Below are positions 11,120 to 24,179 of a DNA stretch of 64,000 nt, piece after piece. Where the stretch lies: positions 1,054,001 to 1,118,000 of the forward strand of contig CP126201.1 of the NCBI GenBank assembly GCA_030272155.1. The letters are read 5' to 3'. Source of the stretch: Tetradesmus obliquus (Eukaryota > Chlorophyta > Chlorophyceae > Sphaeropleales > Scenedesmaceae). Under the pieces are notes generated by a model. It was not told the origin of the DNA, made no database searches, and saw only the letters and a list, made by a program, of their open reading frames with translations. Both the position numbers and the translations under genes were made by a program. How positions within the stretch are numbered: the stretch's first letter is position 1; every line of letters starts with the position of its first letter.

Positions 11120-12682
11120 ATGGAGGTGCAGGGGTCACAGCAACACATACATGTCGATGACACTGTAAAGCAGCTGCTGGATCAGGCTCAGGGGGCCATC
11201 CATGCATCAAACGCCAATCAGGCTTTGCAGGTACTTGTTATCAGTGCTCAACAATAGCTTTCTCATCAGCAACAGCAGGGGGTCGGTACGGAGCTTCCTG
11301 CAGTTGCATATCCACACTGCAGTACAGCTGCATGCGTCCGCTGGACATGCTTGTCACGCACCAGCAGTGTTAGGGAAAGCAAGTGTGGAAACATCACATG
11401 ACTAAACCATGCATTTTCAATACCTTACTGTTATACGTACTTTGGACCTTGCAGTGTGTTATACAAGCCTTGAAGCTTGTGCGCGGGGACAGTGCAGTGC
11501 TACCCACGCTGCGGCATGCAGCTGAGCAGTATCATGCGCAGCGGGCAGCACCCATCCAGGAGATCTCGGAGCTGCTAGCACAAGTGTCACTGCATGCAGA
11601 GCAGCAACGGCAGCAACAACCGCAGCAGGGACGGCAGCAGCAGCAGCAGCAGCAGCGGCAGCAGCAGCAGCAGTGGCAGCACCTACAGGTGGGTGCACCA
11701 CCTAATGTAGATGTGTTTGTCTCAGGAGCACAGCGCAAGAGTGCAACATGTGCACTTGCCAAATTGATACGGCATTCAAAATGTACCCGTCACTTGGTAG
11801 CCTCTCTGTGTGTGGCTGCTGGCATGCTGCTTGCAGTGTCAAGCAGGGCATATGCTCAAGCCCGCTGCATGTCTGTGTTTGCCGTGCAGAGTCAACAGAT
11901 GCATCCGTACCAGCAGCAGCAACAGCAGCAGCAGTTGCCACCAGCAGCCTGGCAGCAGACGCTGCTACATCAGCAACAGCAACAGCAGGCGCTCAATCAG
12001 GGGCAAGACAGCAATGCAATACTGGAGGTGGGTAAGCAGGGCTGGCGATACATTGCCCTGTGTGCTGAGTAGGCTGCTCAGGGCAAGCGACAGGGGCGCA
12101 GTCAGAAGATTGCAGTTGCAGTAGTTGCAAGCGCATGATGCATCATCACATGCGCGATGTCTACCTGCGCCTGCAGGAGTCTGGGCATGTCGGCTTGGCT
12201 TATGCTGCTCTGGCTGTGTCACGTCTGCTATACCACTCTCTGAGTGCCTGCACGTGCAGGAGACTGGGCGTGGCGGCTTAGCTGATGCTGCACTAGCTGT
12301 ATGCTTGCATCTGCTATATCACTATCGGTGCGCCTGCGCCTGCAGGAGACTGGGCGTGGCGGCCTGGCTGATGCTGCGCTCGCTGTATGCTTACAACGGC
12401 GTCATGTCACCTTGTAGATATGTTCTTTGATGTATCTCCCTCCTATGAGCTTCTTGTTGGCTCCTGTTTAGGGTTTCAATCCATTGAGTCCAGTATGTAA
12501 CACATCGGTGCTTGCAGGAGACTGGGCGTGGCGGCTTCGCTGATGCTGCACTGGCTGACGGCTCCAGCTGGCAATGCCCCAACTGCGGAGGTGTGGTTCC
12601 GCAGCAGCGGCGGCAGGCACACCTGGACGCGTGGTGCCCGCAGAGCAGCAGCAGCGCAGCAGGGGATGCTATGATGCAATGA
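11120..12682 (+). CDS. Gln-rich protein with C-terminal C2HC zinc finger, function unknown
   Basis: Exons 11120-11230, 11455-11688, 11890-12027 and a last exon 12518-12682 are all in phase 0. An exon between 12028 and 12517 is likely but unresolved; residues MMHHHMRDVYLRLQ at about 12135-12176 are the candidate. The N-terminal part has helical segments (VDDTVKQLLDQAQGAIHASN; VLPTLRHAAEQYHAQ), the middle is poly-Q, and the end carries WQCPNCGGVVPQQRRQAHLD followed by WCP, a Cys-x2-Cys...His...Cys zinc knuckle. Transcription and start are assigned from the in-frame ATG at 11120, close after the divergent SBPase gene (370 bp). I do not recognise the family. Confidence 0.6.
12170..12540 (+). repeat. 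four tandem copies of the last-exon start of the zinc-finger gene
   Basis: CTGCAGGAGACTGGGCGTGG and close variants occur at about 12171, 12257, 12340 and 12511. Only the last runs on into the zinc-finger codons. Spacing is about 85 bases for the first three; the fourth is set apart by an inserted dispersed repeat. Confidence 0.85.
12411..12507 (+). repeat. dispersed repeat, copy 2
   Basis: Homologous to 2130-2250 (shared blocks CCTATGAGC, TTGTTGGCTCCTG, AGTATGTAA). It lies between the third and fourth copies of an edge array, just as copy 1 lies between two copies of a protease exon edge. Family unknown. Confidence 0.55.
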
Positions 12683-12810
12683 CGTGTTTTACGGCAGACA
12701 TCTTCGCTGGATGTTAGATGCAGCAGATGCTGCATGCGCTTGACGGATGATTGCCGTACATTGTTGTGATTGTAGCAGGCCCGTCCTTACGCCAAGATCT
12801 GGGAAGGGCG

Positions 12811-12939
12811 GCTGACGGCTCCAGCTGGCAGTGCCCCAACTGCGGCGGCGTGGTGCCGCAGCAGCGGAGGCAGGCACACCTGGACGTGTGGTGCCCGCAG
12901 AGCAGCAGCAGCGCAGCAGGGGATGCTGTGATGCAATGA
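12811..12939 (+). repeat. second copy of the zinc-finger terminal coding segment with its stop
   Basis: 129 bases that match 12554-12682 without a gap and with only a handful of substitutions, mostly synonymous. Both copies encode DGSSWQCPNCGGVVPQQRRQ, then AHLD(A/V)WCPQSSSSA and end in TGA. The sequence just upstream (AAGATCTGGGAAGGGCGGCT) differs from the first copy and gives no obvious acceptor. It could be an alternative last exon or a transcribed 3' UTR copy. Confidence 0.85.
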
Positions 12940-14367
12940 CGATGGTTGTGCTTCAGCTTGAACATCTCCGCTGGTGTCAAATGGTGCGGGTCGATGCTGC
13001 AAGCAAAAATGCAGCAGATGCAGTACGCACCTGCCAAGATTGCTGACCTACATCGTTTTTATTGCAGCAGGCTCACTTTTGCGCTGAGCTTGCTTTGGGA
13101 GGGTGGCTGCTTGCAGTTTGATCACTGCTGTCACCCTTTAGCTGCTGCGCTGCAACACTTGCCCACGCTGCTCTGCTCGTGTCGAGCGTCTGTTTTATTT
13201 TGAGGTTGATGTAGAAGCTGCAGAGGGTGGAGGAAAGGGTTGCTGCAAAATGCAACACAGCTGCACACTGCACAGAAGGATTGTGCCTTGTTGTTGTATG
13301 GATTCTGTTGAACAAAAAATCCAAGTGGAATTGTGTCGCTTGTTTTGCTGTTGCCGGTTGTTTGCACGTGTGCTGCCTTTGCATGTCAGTGGCTGATATG
13401 CATTGTCAGTGGCTGCCTCTGCAGTCGACTGCGTTAAAAGGAAGTGTGTGCTTCTGTGTTGTCGCAAGCACCTGTGCTTGGGTGTCAGATACACATGCTG
13501 TTGCTGATAGCAAGAGCATGTGAAACACACAAGTCATTTGCTTACTTCATGACAGTAGCAGAGGTTGCAGCGGCATACTACTCCAGGGGAGTGGTGCCGC
13601 TTCCCTCGCACACGTGTGCCAGCCTTTGAACTGGATATGTATGCATGCCAAAAATAAATGCATGCCACCGGCGGTTCATGCTACGCTGTGGCAATGCAGT
13701 GCAGTAACATGGTGTTCCAGCCACCATCGCTGATGGCTAATTCTGTGCAGGTTTTGTCGTGTTTGGTGTAGCCCGGATTGTGCAGGCTTTTACGAGCGCA
13801 GTTGTGTCAGACACGCTGTTGCTTACAAAGTCAAGTTGACACCGTCTGGTAACATGATAGTTTGCAGCGACGTGTGTGACGTTGTCAGCTGTTTGACGTT
13901 GCTTCAAATTGTTGCCAAACATGTGCGCAGTTCACACAGCTGCAACCGTTCATCTATAGCAGACAGAGGAGGTGTGCCTGGGGTGATGGTAAAGGTGCTA
14001 GCAGTGCTGAGTCTGGCTGAGGAACCTTGCGGACACCATGACGCGCACTGCAACGCTGGACCGTGCACGCCTTTGAAGACGAGTGACTAAAAGTCAATTA
14101 TCTACAACCGAGGAGGAAGCTGAGTTTCCTTATCACGTGGCGGTCCACTCACTCAGCTACAGCCTGTAGTACATCGTACTGGAACCTGGGTCGCAGTATA
14201 CACACGCTTTCGTTAACAGTTCTATTCACATTCTTTCTTCTTTGCATGAACAGAAGCGTACATTACGCCTCGTCAAGCGTGATGATCAGCAGCTCTGCTA
14301 TGCGTAGCTCATGGCTCCAAGCTCAAGCGGACGTACGTTGTAGGCTGTAAAACAACTATATAGCAAA
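12940..14367. other. intergenic, no gene seen
   Basis: Between the zinc-finger gene and the CEP164-like gene, both on the plus strand. Several short frames exist on both strands but none has recognisable content. The region is less CAG-rich than its surroundings and should hold the promoter of the downstream gene. Confidence 0.4.
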
Positions 14368-16041
14368 ATGGTTCTAGGGATAGACAGGCTGCTGTCGAGG
14401 AACAAGTCATCTAGCGGTAGCGGTGACTCTCAAGGCAACAGCAGTAAAATGGAGCCCGCCACTCTGACTGTTGTCGTTGAAGTCGCTCCATTGCTGGAAA
14501 AGTTCTCGCCGGAGGTGGCAGCAGCTGTCAAGCAGCTGAATGTGGACACTGTAAGTGCTAGCAAGAGCTGTGAGCCTTCGTCAGCAGTCATAGTCACAGC
14601 TGCAGCAGCTGCTGCTGTACCAGCATGTGCAAATGGTGACCTGGGATGCCCAGTGAGCTTTGTTACACATGATTTGTGAAATCAGAATGATACCTTTTGC
14701 CTGATTGTGCACCGTGTGCATCAGCAGCACTGCCAGCAGCAATGGACTCAATTACATGCCCTGTGCTGCACTGCAGTGGTGACCACTGGTGCATCAAGCG
14801 CCCGCGTTACTCAACACACGGATACAAAGCTGCTGCTGTGAGGCATTGCCTTGCCCATACTGCCATAAACTGACTTAAATGTCATTGTCTGCATTGCTAC
14901 AATCTTCATGCAGGCCAATGATCGGTTCATGAAGCTTGTGGACGACCTGTTGCGGCCAGAATCCCTGCCACGTGGATGGACAGCAGGGTTTGACGCAGAG
15001 CAGGGCGCATGGTGCGGTGCTTGCAGAAGCAGTGCTTGCATGAGCAGTGCTTGCAGGAAGCTGCAGCTATGCCATTAGCGGAATGCATGGTTGTGCCTGG
15101 TGTATGTTTGTATCTGACAGCAGGGTTTGCTGCAGAGCAGCGTGCATGGTGCGCAGCAGTGCTTGCAGGAAGCAGCAGCGTAAAACTTCCTGTCAGCAGC
15201 TGTGCAAATATGCCTAGCTGCTCCTGTCAGGAGCGTCAGTGAGCTATTGCCGGCAACGCACGGGCATGGCCAGTAGTGGGTGCTGCGCAACAGCAAGCAG
15301 CACAGCTTGCAGGAACAGCCGGTCGACATGCTGTCCTTGTCCATCGTCCTTGCCATTCTAGCCCAGCGTGTTCTCAGATAGCTTAATTGTAACGCCATTG
15401 AGCGAGCAAAGTTACACCATTGGACTCTGCGGCACACAGAGACATTGTCACTATGTCTGGCTGCAGGTGGTACAAAGACAAGTCAGGGCAGCTGCATGAC
15501 AAGCACCCTGAGTTTGACTATTAGCTACTGCTAGCCAAATGTTTTATCTTCCGCGCCTTCTCAACAAACAAATGCAGGTGGTACAAGGACAAGGCAGGGC
15601 AGCTGCATGACAAGCACCCTGTGTTTGACTACTACACTGGGGCCATGTTCATGGACCAGGGCGGCTATGCACAGCTCAAGGCGTCTGCAAAGGAGCGGCC
15701 ACCAACAGCAGACGAGGTGCGGCATGGCAGCAAGCCACGCCTGACGGAGCGCTGATGATGCTGCCGACCACATGCAAGTTGTTTTTTGTTGGTGTTGCAT
15801 GCATCAGCTGTAGAATATTCATGTAAGCAACTGCGCATCATGCCGCTATGCACAGCTATGCACAGCTCAAGGTGCTCGCTAAGGAGCGGCCGCCAACAGC
15901 TGACGAGGTGCGGCAGCAAAGCCATGTGCGGCACCTGGCCACGAACGGCTGTTGATGATGCTGCTGGACTTGTGGGTTTCGCTATTCTGTTGATGTGGTG
16001 TTGCATGCATCAAGCAGTATTGATTTATGTACCTGCTCATC

Positions 16042-16079
<38 letters not shown>

Positions 16080-16867
16080 GCTGCATATGCTGATATGCAG
16101 GTGCAGCGGATGGGCGTGTACCTAGGCATCAAGCAGGATGAGGACCCGTACATTTGACAGGTTGCGCAGATGGCGCTGTCTGCCCCACTGCCGCCTGGCT
16201 GGTTTGCTGACCGTGCTGCTGCCGCTGCCATTCTGTTGCCACCTGCAGGTGCAGCAGATGGGGCTGTACCTGGGCATCAGGCAGGATTGTGATGCCAATA
16301 TAGCCCGTATCAAAAAGTACTGCATGCTACAGGTTGCTCACCATGCTGCTGCTGCTGCTGTTGCTGTTGCGTTGTCTCGACATGCAGGTGCAGCAGATGG
16401 GTCTGTACCTGGGCATCAAGCAGGATGAGGACCCGTACATCTGGCAGGTTGCACAGATGGCACTGTCTGCTCCGCTACCACCTGGCTGGTTTGCTGACCG
16501 TGCTGCTGCCGCTGCCATTCTGTTGCCACCTGCAGGTGCAGCAGATGAGGCTGTACCTGAGGATCAAGCAGGATGCTGAAGCTGAATTAGCCCGCTTCAA
16601 TAATAGTGCATGCTACAGGTTGCTGACCATGCTGCTGCTCCTGCTGCTGCTGTTCTTTGACGCATGCAGGTGCAGCAGATGGGGCTGTACCTGGGCATCA
16701 AGCAAGATGAGGACCCGTACATCTGGCAAGTCACATGCTGGTGCTGCATCATCCTGACATGCTGCTGCTGCCACTGCCATTCTGTTGCCACATGCAGGTG
16801 CAGCAGATGGGGCTGTACCTGGGCATCAAGCAGGATGAGGACCCGTACATCTGGCAGGTTGCTCACC

Positions 16868-16918
<51 letters not shown>

Positions 16919-18720
16919 TTTTCGTTGTCTCAACATGCAGGTGCAGATGTCATTCTATTGAACTGGTGTTGCATGCATCAAGCAGTATGAGTTTATGTAG
17001 CTACTCAATATGCTGCTGCTGCTGCTGCTGCCGCTGCATATATTGATATGCAGGTGCAGCAGATGGGTCTGTACCTGGGCATCAAGCAGGATGAGGATCC
17101 GTACATCTGGCAGGTTGCGCAGATGGCGCTGTCGGCTCCGCTGCCGCCTGGCTGGGCTGAAACATTGATGGAGACGGATGATCAACCCACAGTGATGTTT
17201 GAGTGAGTGCGGGGCTATGCTGCTCTGTTTGGTATGTAATGTGGGGTCAGTTGCTGCTGCTAGCAATGCAGGGATTGTGTCAGAGGTAGCTGCTTAATTT
17301 GAGGTGATCCTGGTGGACACTACGGTGGCAAAGGCACTGTGTGCATGCTGTGCTGCTCACTGCATCAACTACTGCTACCTTTGTGCCTGCTGATAGATAG
17401 AGGGGTTACACGGTCTGTTCATGCGACATGCGCCACCACAGACACCTGTTGAAATAGGCAGCTGCAAGCAGCTCAGCTCGGGCTGTTACTCTGAGGTTGT
17501 GCCTGCTACTGTGTCTTCAGGGCAACCCTGTCTCACAGACACGCAAGAAGAGGGGTGCTGCAGCCAGAGCACATGTAAGACGTGCTTCAGCTGGCACTCT
17601 GCCTTGTGTCGTTCCTGCCGCTTGTGGCCTGCCAAGTTTGCCTTTCATAGACCTGTCCAAACTAGTGCAAATTATGGTGCACCTGGAGCGGCCACTGGCT
17701 CACAAGATTTGCCGACACTTTGGCTGCTGCAGTTCCTGACACCTTGTTTGCAACACCTGTACTGCCACAGAAACACAGAGGCTGGTGTGGTGCAGCAAGA
17801 TCGCCCACTGGAAAACAACTCATGCTAATGCTCTGCCTGGTGTGGCTTTCATCAACCTTGTGTGTCGCAGAAACGCCGAAACTGGCGCAGTGCAGCAGGA
17901 CCACCCACTGGACAACTACTCTTGCTGACACTCTGCCTGCTGCGTTTCCTGCCATCCTTGTTCCTGCCGCCCTTTCCTGCAATGTTTGTCCCAGAAACGC
18001 CAAAACTGGCGCGGTGCAGCAGGACCACCCACTGGACAACTATTTCAGGGAGCTGATGCGCCGCAGGAGGAAGGAGCTGCTGCGCAAGAAGAAAGCGGCA
18101 CTCAAGACGCTGCAGGTGGGCAAGGTTTACAAAATATAAACCATAAACACAACTATGCATGGGCGGGCTTAGTGTTGATGTATGTGTGGTGTTTGGCAAT
18201 GGAAAAGTTGTGTACAGCGGCTGCTGCGCAAAAAGAAGGCGGGACCAAGATGCTGCAGGTGGCGAGTGATGGAGTGGATCCAGTGGAGTTCTAGATGGTT
18301 TGAGTCATGTGCATGGCGCTTGGTCAAGCTATGCGCCGCAGGAGGAAGGAGCTGCTGCGCAAGAAGAAGGCGGCACTCAAGACGCTGCAGGTGGGCAAAG
18401 TTTCTGCGTGTGGTGGAAATGTATCTGGGGTGTCTGGCGATGTGGATGGAGCTGCTGCGCAAGGAGACCCCTGCCGCCAAAAATGGGAGAGAAGGGGAGG
18501 GTTTTTGACACGGATTTGGCTTGTGGTGGGCTCTTGTGTGGGTGTCTGCCGGGAGGGAGGCGGTGTGCCAGATGAGCATAACATGGTCTTACCAGGTGAG
18601 GATTAACAGACCAGAGCTGCTGGACTGTGTAGGTCACGGCTGACTGCTTGTTTATACAGCTCTGGAGTTGATAAGCTAGCTGTAGCAGCTTCACCTTCAC
18701 TGAGTAGCATGTGTGCGCCT

Positions 18721-18764
<44 letters not shown>

Positions 18765-21700
18765 ACCAGGCTCTGATCAAGATGGGCATGGGCAGGCGCA
18801 GCTTACTGGCATCACTAGCTGGAGCAGGTCAACCGCCGGCAACTGCAGGTGCGGGTGACACTACAGCATTTCCTTGTGAGCTCGAGTGGCCTTACTGTGC
18901 TGTTCATGCGTGCACCTGGCGGCCGTTAAGAAGCTGCAGGGCGATTTGCAACGTAGGCTTTGTTGACAAGCCACGTGGCGCAGCCAGGTCTCCAGCGTGC
19001 TAGCAGCACAAGCGGCGACAGCTGCAGGAGCTTGCAGTACGACACGGCCATACAGACAATGCCATGTGTAACTCACCAAAGAGCAGCGCGCATTGCACAA
19101 AAGGGAGTTGTTTACACCTACCTGTCCTTTTGCCCCTCTTTTGTCCCTGCAGATAAACATGCAGAGGAGGAGGAGGAGGCTGAGGCCCTATTGGGATTGC
19201 AGCTCACCAAAGGGCAGCAAACATTGCACGCTTGTGAGCATTGCACACCAACTCGCGCCTGTGCCCTTCTCTATTCCCTGCAGATAAACATGCCGAGGAG
19301 GAGGAGGAGGAGGAGGCTGAGACCTTAGACCCTGTGGCTCAAGCTGCGCTGTTTGGCGCCTGGCAGGGGCTGCTGGGCACTGCAGTGCACTTGGTGCATT
19401 CGCTGCAGGCTGCTCAGTGGGATGAAAGCCTCTTCATCAGCTGCAGCAGCAGCAGCAGCAGGGAGGGAAACCACAGTGATGCGGGAAGCTCAGAAGCACG
19501 TGTGTTGTGGCCCCAGCTTGACACTGCTGGTGCTGCTGCTGCGGCTGCTAGCTTGGAAACACCTGGTAGCAATGCAGCAGTAGCAGCAATGCAGCGGCGG
19601 CTGTCAAAGCTGGGTGCAACTCTCAGCTCAGCGCTGATGCCACAAGCAGCCGATATTGGGGTCACAGACAGCAGCAGCATTAGCAATGCGCACAGTGCCA
19701 CTGATGCAGAGGCAGCAGCTGCAGCAGCACTGGCAGCGATTGAGGCCCTTGCAAAGCAAACATCAGCAGCTGGCAACGATACGGATGCATTGATGCGGCT
19801 GCTTGCTGGACAGAGCATCTGCCTTCCTGACTTTGCTGAAGACCCAGGTACATCAGCAAGCGGCACAGCTGCACGGCCAAGTGGCACTGGTTGTGTGAGG
19901 CTTGGAAGCACTGGAGAGGCAGCCAGTAGCCAGCAGCAGCAGCAGCAGCAGCAGCGCTCTCCTAGGCGCTCAAGCATCACAGGCAACAGCAGCAACCCAG
20001 CAGCTACAGCCGCAGGTGCGCCAGCACATCCAAACAGCTCACCCCGTGTTAACCTGGAGCTTGCTAAGCGGGTGTCTGCTGTGGCTGCTGGCGCTGGCAG
20101 TGACAATGGAAGCAGCAGCGCTGGCAGCAGTAGCGCTGGAGGACTTGGCTTCGTGGCTTGCAACGTTGGGCCGAGCTGTGATGGTGGTACTGCTGAAGGC
20201 TGGAGCTTGTCAGGGAACCAGCCTGATGCTGCAGGCCTTGCAGCAGCAGCAAATGTGAGAGCTCAGGCAGCTTTGAGGCGAGTATCTGATGGTGTTGAGC
20301 AGCATGCAACAGAGGAAGCAGGGGCGGTATCACCAGCTGGACGGCGCACCAGCACAAATGGCAACAGGACGAGACGGCCGAGCATCACAGGCACACTCGC
20401 AGCAGCAATCGGTGCATCAGCAGGTGGCATGCACAGTCCTGAAGCTAGGTCAGGCAGTGCCAGCCTGAGAGCTTCAGAAGCAGCAGTAACAGGCATAATT
20501 GAAGGTCAAGCTCTGTTTGTTGCTGCTCAGCGAGCTCCACTGGCCACAGAAGCATTGCAGCATATGGCTGCACTGCAGGCAGTGCTGGCAGAAGCAGCCA
20601 AAGTCATTCGCAGCTGGCAGCAGCAGCGGATCATCATTGCGCTGCTGCAGCAGCGGCTGAAAGCTGCTGCTGTGCACATGCAATTGGGGCAGCAGCGGCT
20701 GGCGGCTGCCCTGCAGGAGCTGAAGGAAATCAATGATGCTCAGCTGCACAGCAGCAGCAGTGCAGCAGCAGCCTCTGCGGAGTATCAAGCACTGCTGCTG
20801 CAGTTCCAGCAGGTTCAGCAGCAGCTTGAGCAGGCACAAGCAGCAAAAGGCCAGCTGAGCCAGGACAGTACGCAGTTGCAGGCATCGTTGGAGGCAGCAC
20901 TTGCTGCTGCCGCCGCTGCCAATGACAAGCAGCAGCTGCTCGAGCAGCAGTTGCAAGTGCTGCAGCAGCAGCTGGAGCAGGATCAGGCAGCAAAGGCTGC
21001 ACAGCAGCAGCAACTGGATGAGGCACTGGCTGAATTGGAGAGGCTACGATCTGAGCACGCCAACTTGCAGGTGCAGCTGAGGTGGTATCAAAGGGGAAGC
21101 AGCGCAGCAGCACCTTTTACCGCATGTGGGTGCAACGGCACTGCTAGCTCCCTTGCATGGCCATACACCATGATGCATGCTGCGCACGGAGCTCATGGTG
21201 CACTTGATGCTGCCATATATGTTCAGCTGCAATCGTGTTCTGTTGCTGCTAGTGTTCTTGCCCGCCAAAGCTCGCACTGTTGCAACTTTTCCTGCAAGGC
21301 GACTGCCCTGTAGCACATAACTGGAGTGTTAGCTGTAGCTAGTTCAGCTGCCAAACATCAGGTTTAACCACCAGTTCGTTGTGTTGCTCCATGTGTTGCA
21401 GGCTGAAGCTGGTTCTGGTGCAGCAGCATCAGCAGCACAGCTCTCCCAGCTGCAAGCTTCACACCAGGAGCTTCAAACACAGCATGAGAAGCTCCAGGGA
21501 GCTTTTTCAGCTGCAGAAGCAGCTGCAGCAGCGTCTGCTGATCAGCAGCAGCAGCTGACCCAGCAGCTACAGCAGACGCAGCAGCAGCTGCAGCAGCTGC
21601 AGGCTGCATTTGCTGCTTTGCAGGAGCAGCATCTGCAGCAGGGGCAGCAGCTGGGTGAGTCGCAGCAGGCGCTGAGTCAGCTGCAGGAAAAGCACCAGCT

Positions 21701-22701
21701 GCAGGAGCAGGAGCTTGCAGGAAAGCAGCAGCGGCTGCAGGAAATGCAGGCTTTGCAGGAAGATGCGCAGCAGCGGCAGCAGCGGCTGGAGGCTGAGCAC
21801 CAGCAGCTGCTAGAGAGGATGAGTGGAGAGCAGCAGCATGCGCTGCAGCAGCAGAAGCAGCTGCAGGATGACAATGAGCAGAAGAAAGTGGCACTACAGC
21901 AGCTGGAAGCAGAGAAGCAAAAGTTGGAGCATCAGCGGCATCAGCTGGCAGAGTCTGGCCAGCAGCAGCAAGAGCAGCTCTCCAGCAAACAGCAGCAGCT
22001 GCAGCAGCTGCAGGCTGAGATGCAGCAAGCACAGCAGCAGCAGCAGCAGCAGCTCGCAGGAGAGAAGGAGGCCCTTCTGGAGCAGCAGCTGCAGCTGCTA
22101 AACAAGCACGAGCAAGCAGCAGCACGGGCCAAGGCAGCTCAGCAAGAGGTTGCAGACATGCAGGCAGCAGCGAAGGCAGCCGAAGAGAAGCGCCTTGCGA
22201 TGCCGCGTCGCTCAACGCAAGTGACATCCACCGATCACATCGAGCAAGGCTGGGTTCGAACACGGGGCGTGCAGACCGGCGAGGAGCTGGACCCGCGAAA
22301 CAAAAAGGACGTCGGAACGCCAGCTGATCTGGCGCTGATTTCGTACTTCTTCCGAGACATCAAGCAGAAGCAGCGAGGAAGAGGCGGAGCTCTGATTGGT
22401 TATGATCCGCAGGCAGCGCAGGCGGCAGCTGCCACAGCAGTTGGGCCAGGATCTGCCAAGTCTTGGACTGGTGCTGCTCTGCCGCCCATCAGCCAGAGTG
22501 GAGGAGCAGAACAGTCAGCAGTGAGTGCATGCTTTGCTGCAATGGGACCCAATGCACAACCAAGCACTTCCAACATGTCCAATGTTCCTGTCTGCTAGAT
22601 AGGTGCATGCCATCATTGTCAGCTTTGTTGGATCCACCTGGCATGAAAACATAAACTTGGACAACATTGTTCACAAAGCCTGTTCTTCATCGTGGCTCTT
22701 T

Positions 22702-22746
<45 letters not shown>

Positions 22747-23191
22747 TGCAGACCAAGCGCCGGCCAGCCACCATGCCAGGCAGCTTGAGCCCAGCCAGGC
22801 AGGGGGCACTGCCCACAGTAGCTGCCAAGAAGCCGCCAGCCCCAGAGTGAGTCATATGTGGGATTGTTACAGATCCATGAAGATTTGGTAGTGTTGTCAG
22901 CTGACATGACCAGTGGTCGATGCATTGACCAGGCTGTGGCTGCCAAGAAGCCGCCAGCCCCAGAGTGAGTGCTGTTGCACACTTGATGCTTGATGCACAC
23001 TTGATGCAACTGATGAATGCACGCCACCAGGCGCTTTCATGCGATCTCATGTGCAGCGACCTCCAGAACATAATGTATATGTACGTACGTTGCTGCGCTT
23101 GCAGGGAGGAGACTGGCGGCTTTGACACGCGGCCTGCGCTGTTTGAGGTGAAGCGGCACACTGCGCCATGGACTGACTCCAGTGTGCCGTG

Positions 23192-23242
<51 letters not shown>

Positions 23243-23484
23243 GGTATTGCTGCCCTGTTGCAGGGAGGAAACCGGTGGCTTTGACACGCGCCCTGCACCG
23301 TTTGAAGTGAAGCAGCGCGTAGACCGGCGCAGGGACCGGACCATGCGGCTGGAATCCGAGCCTGGGGAAGCCGCGGCAGATGGTGACAGGTGTGTTGCGG
23401 CACATACGCCGGTCAAAGCATCATGCGGCTGCCGCTCAAGTGTCCAACGTCATTACAGACAAATGTGCATGATCAACATGCTGT

Positions 23485-23542
<58 letters not shown>

Positions 23543-23616
23543 GCTGCTGCTGCAGGTAGGACCACAGCCAAGGCGAGCGCGACAACGAGATCACTGAGCT
23601 CAAGCAGCGGTGATCG

Positions 23617-23664
<48 letters not shown>

Positions 23665-23824
23665 AGGTGGGACTACAGTCATGACGAGCGCGACAACGAG
23701 ATGCCTGAGCTCAGCTGCACTAACCTTGCTGCTGCTGCTGCTGCTGCTGCCGCTGCTGCTGCTGCAGGTGGGGCTACAGTCATGACGAGCGCGACAACGA
23801 GATGCCTGAGCTCAGCTGCACTAA

Positions 23825-23867
<43 letters not shown>

Positions 23868-23940
23868 GCTGCTGCTGCTGCAGGTGGGACTACAGCCATG
23901 ACGAGCGCGACAACGAGATGCCTGAGCTCAGCTGCACTAA

Positions 23941-23985
<45 letters not shown>

Positions 23986-24125
23986 GACTACAGCCATGAC
24001 GAGCGCGACAATGAAATCGCTGAGCTCAGCTGCACTAACCTTGCTGCTGCTGCTGCTGCTGCAGGTGGGACTACAGCCATGACGAGCGCGACAACGAGAT
24101 TGCTGAGCTCAAGCAAAGGTGACAT

Positions 24126-24179
<54 letters not shown>

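Noticed and set aside
16098-16990. A gene for a protein with repeated WW-start domains
   Set aside because: The repeated units lack donors and frames between them are CTG runs; only the last unit continues in phase into the rest of the WW domain.
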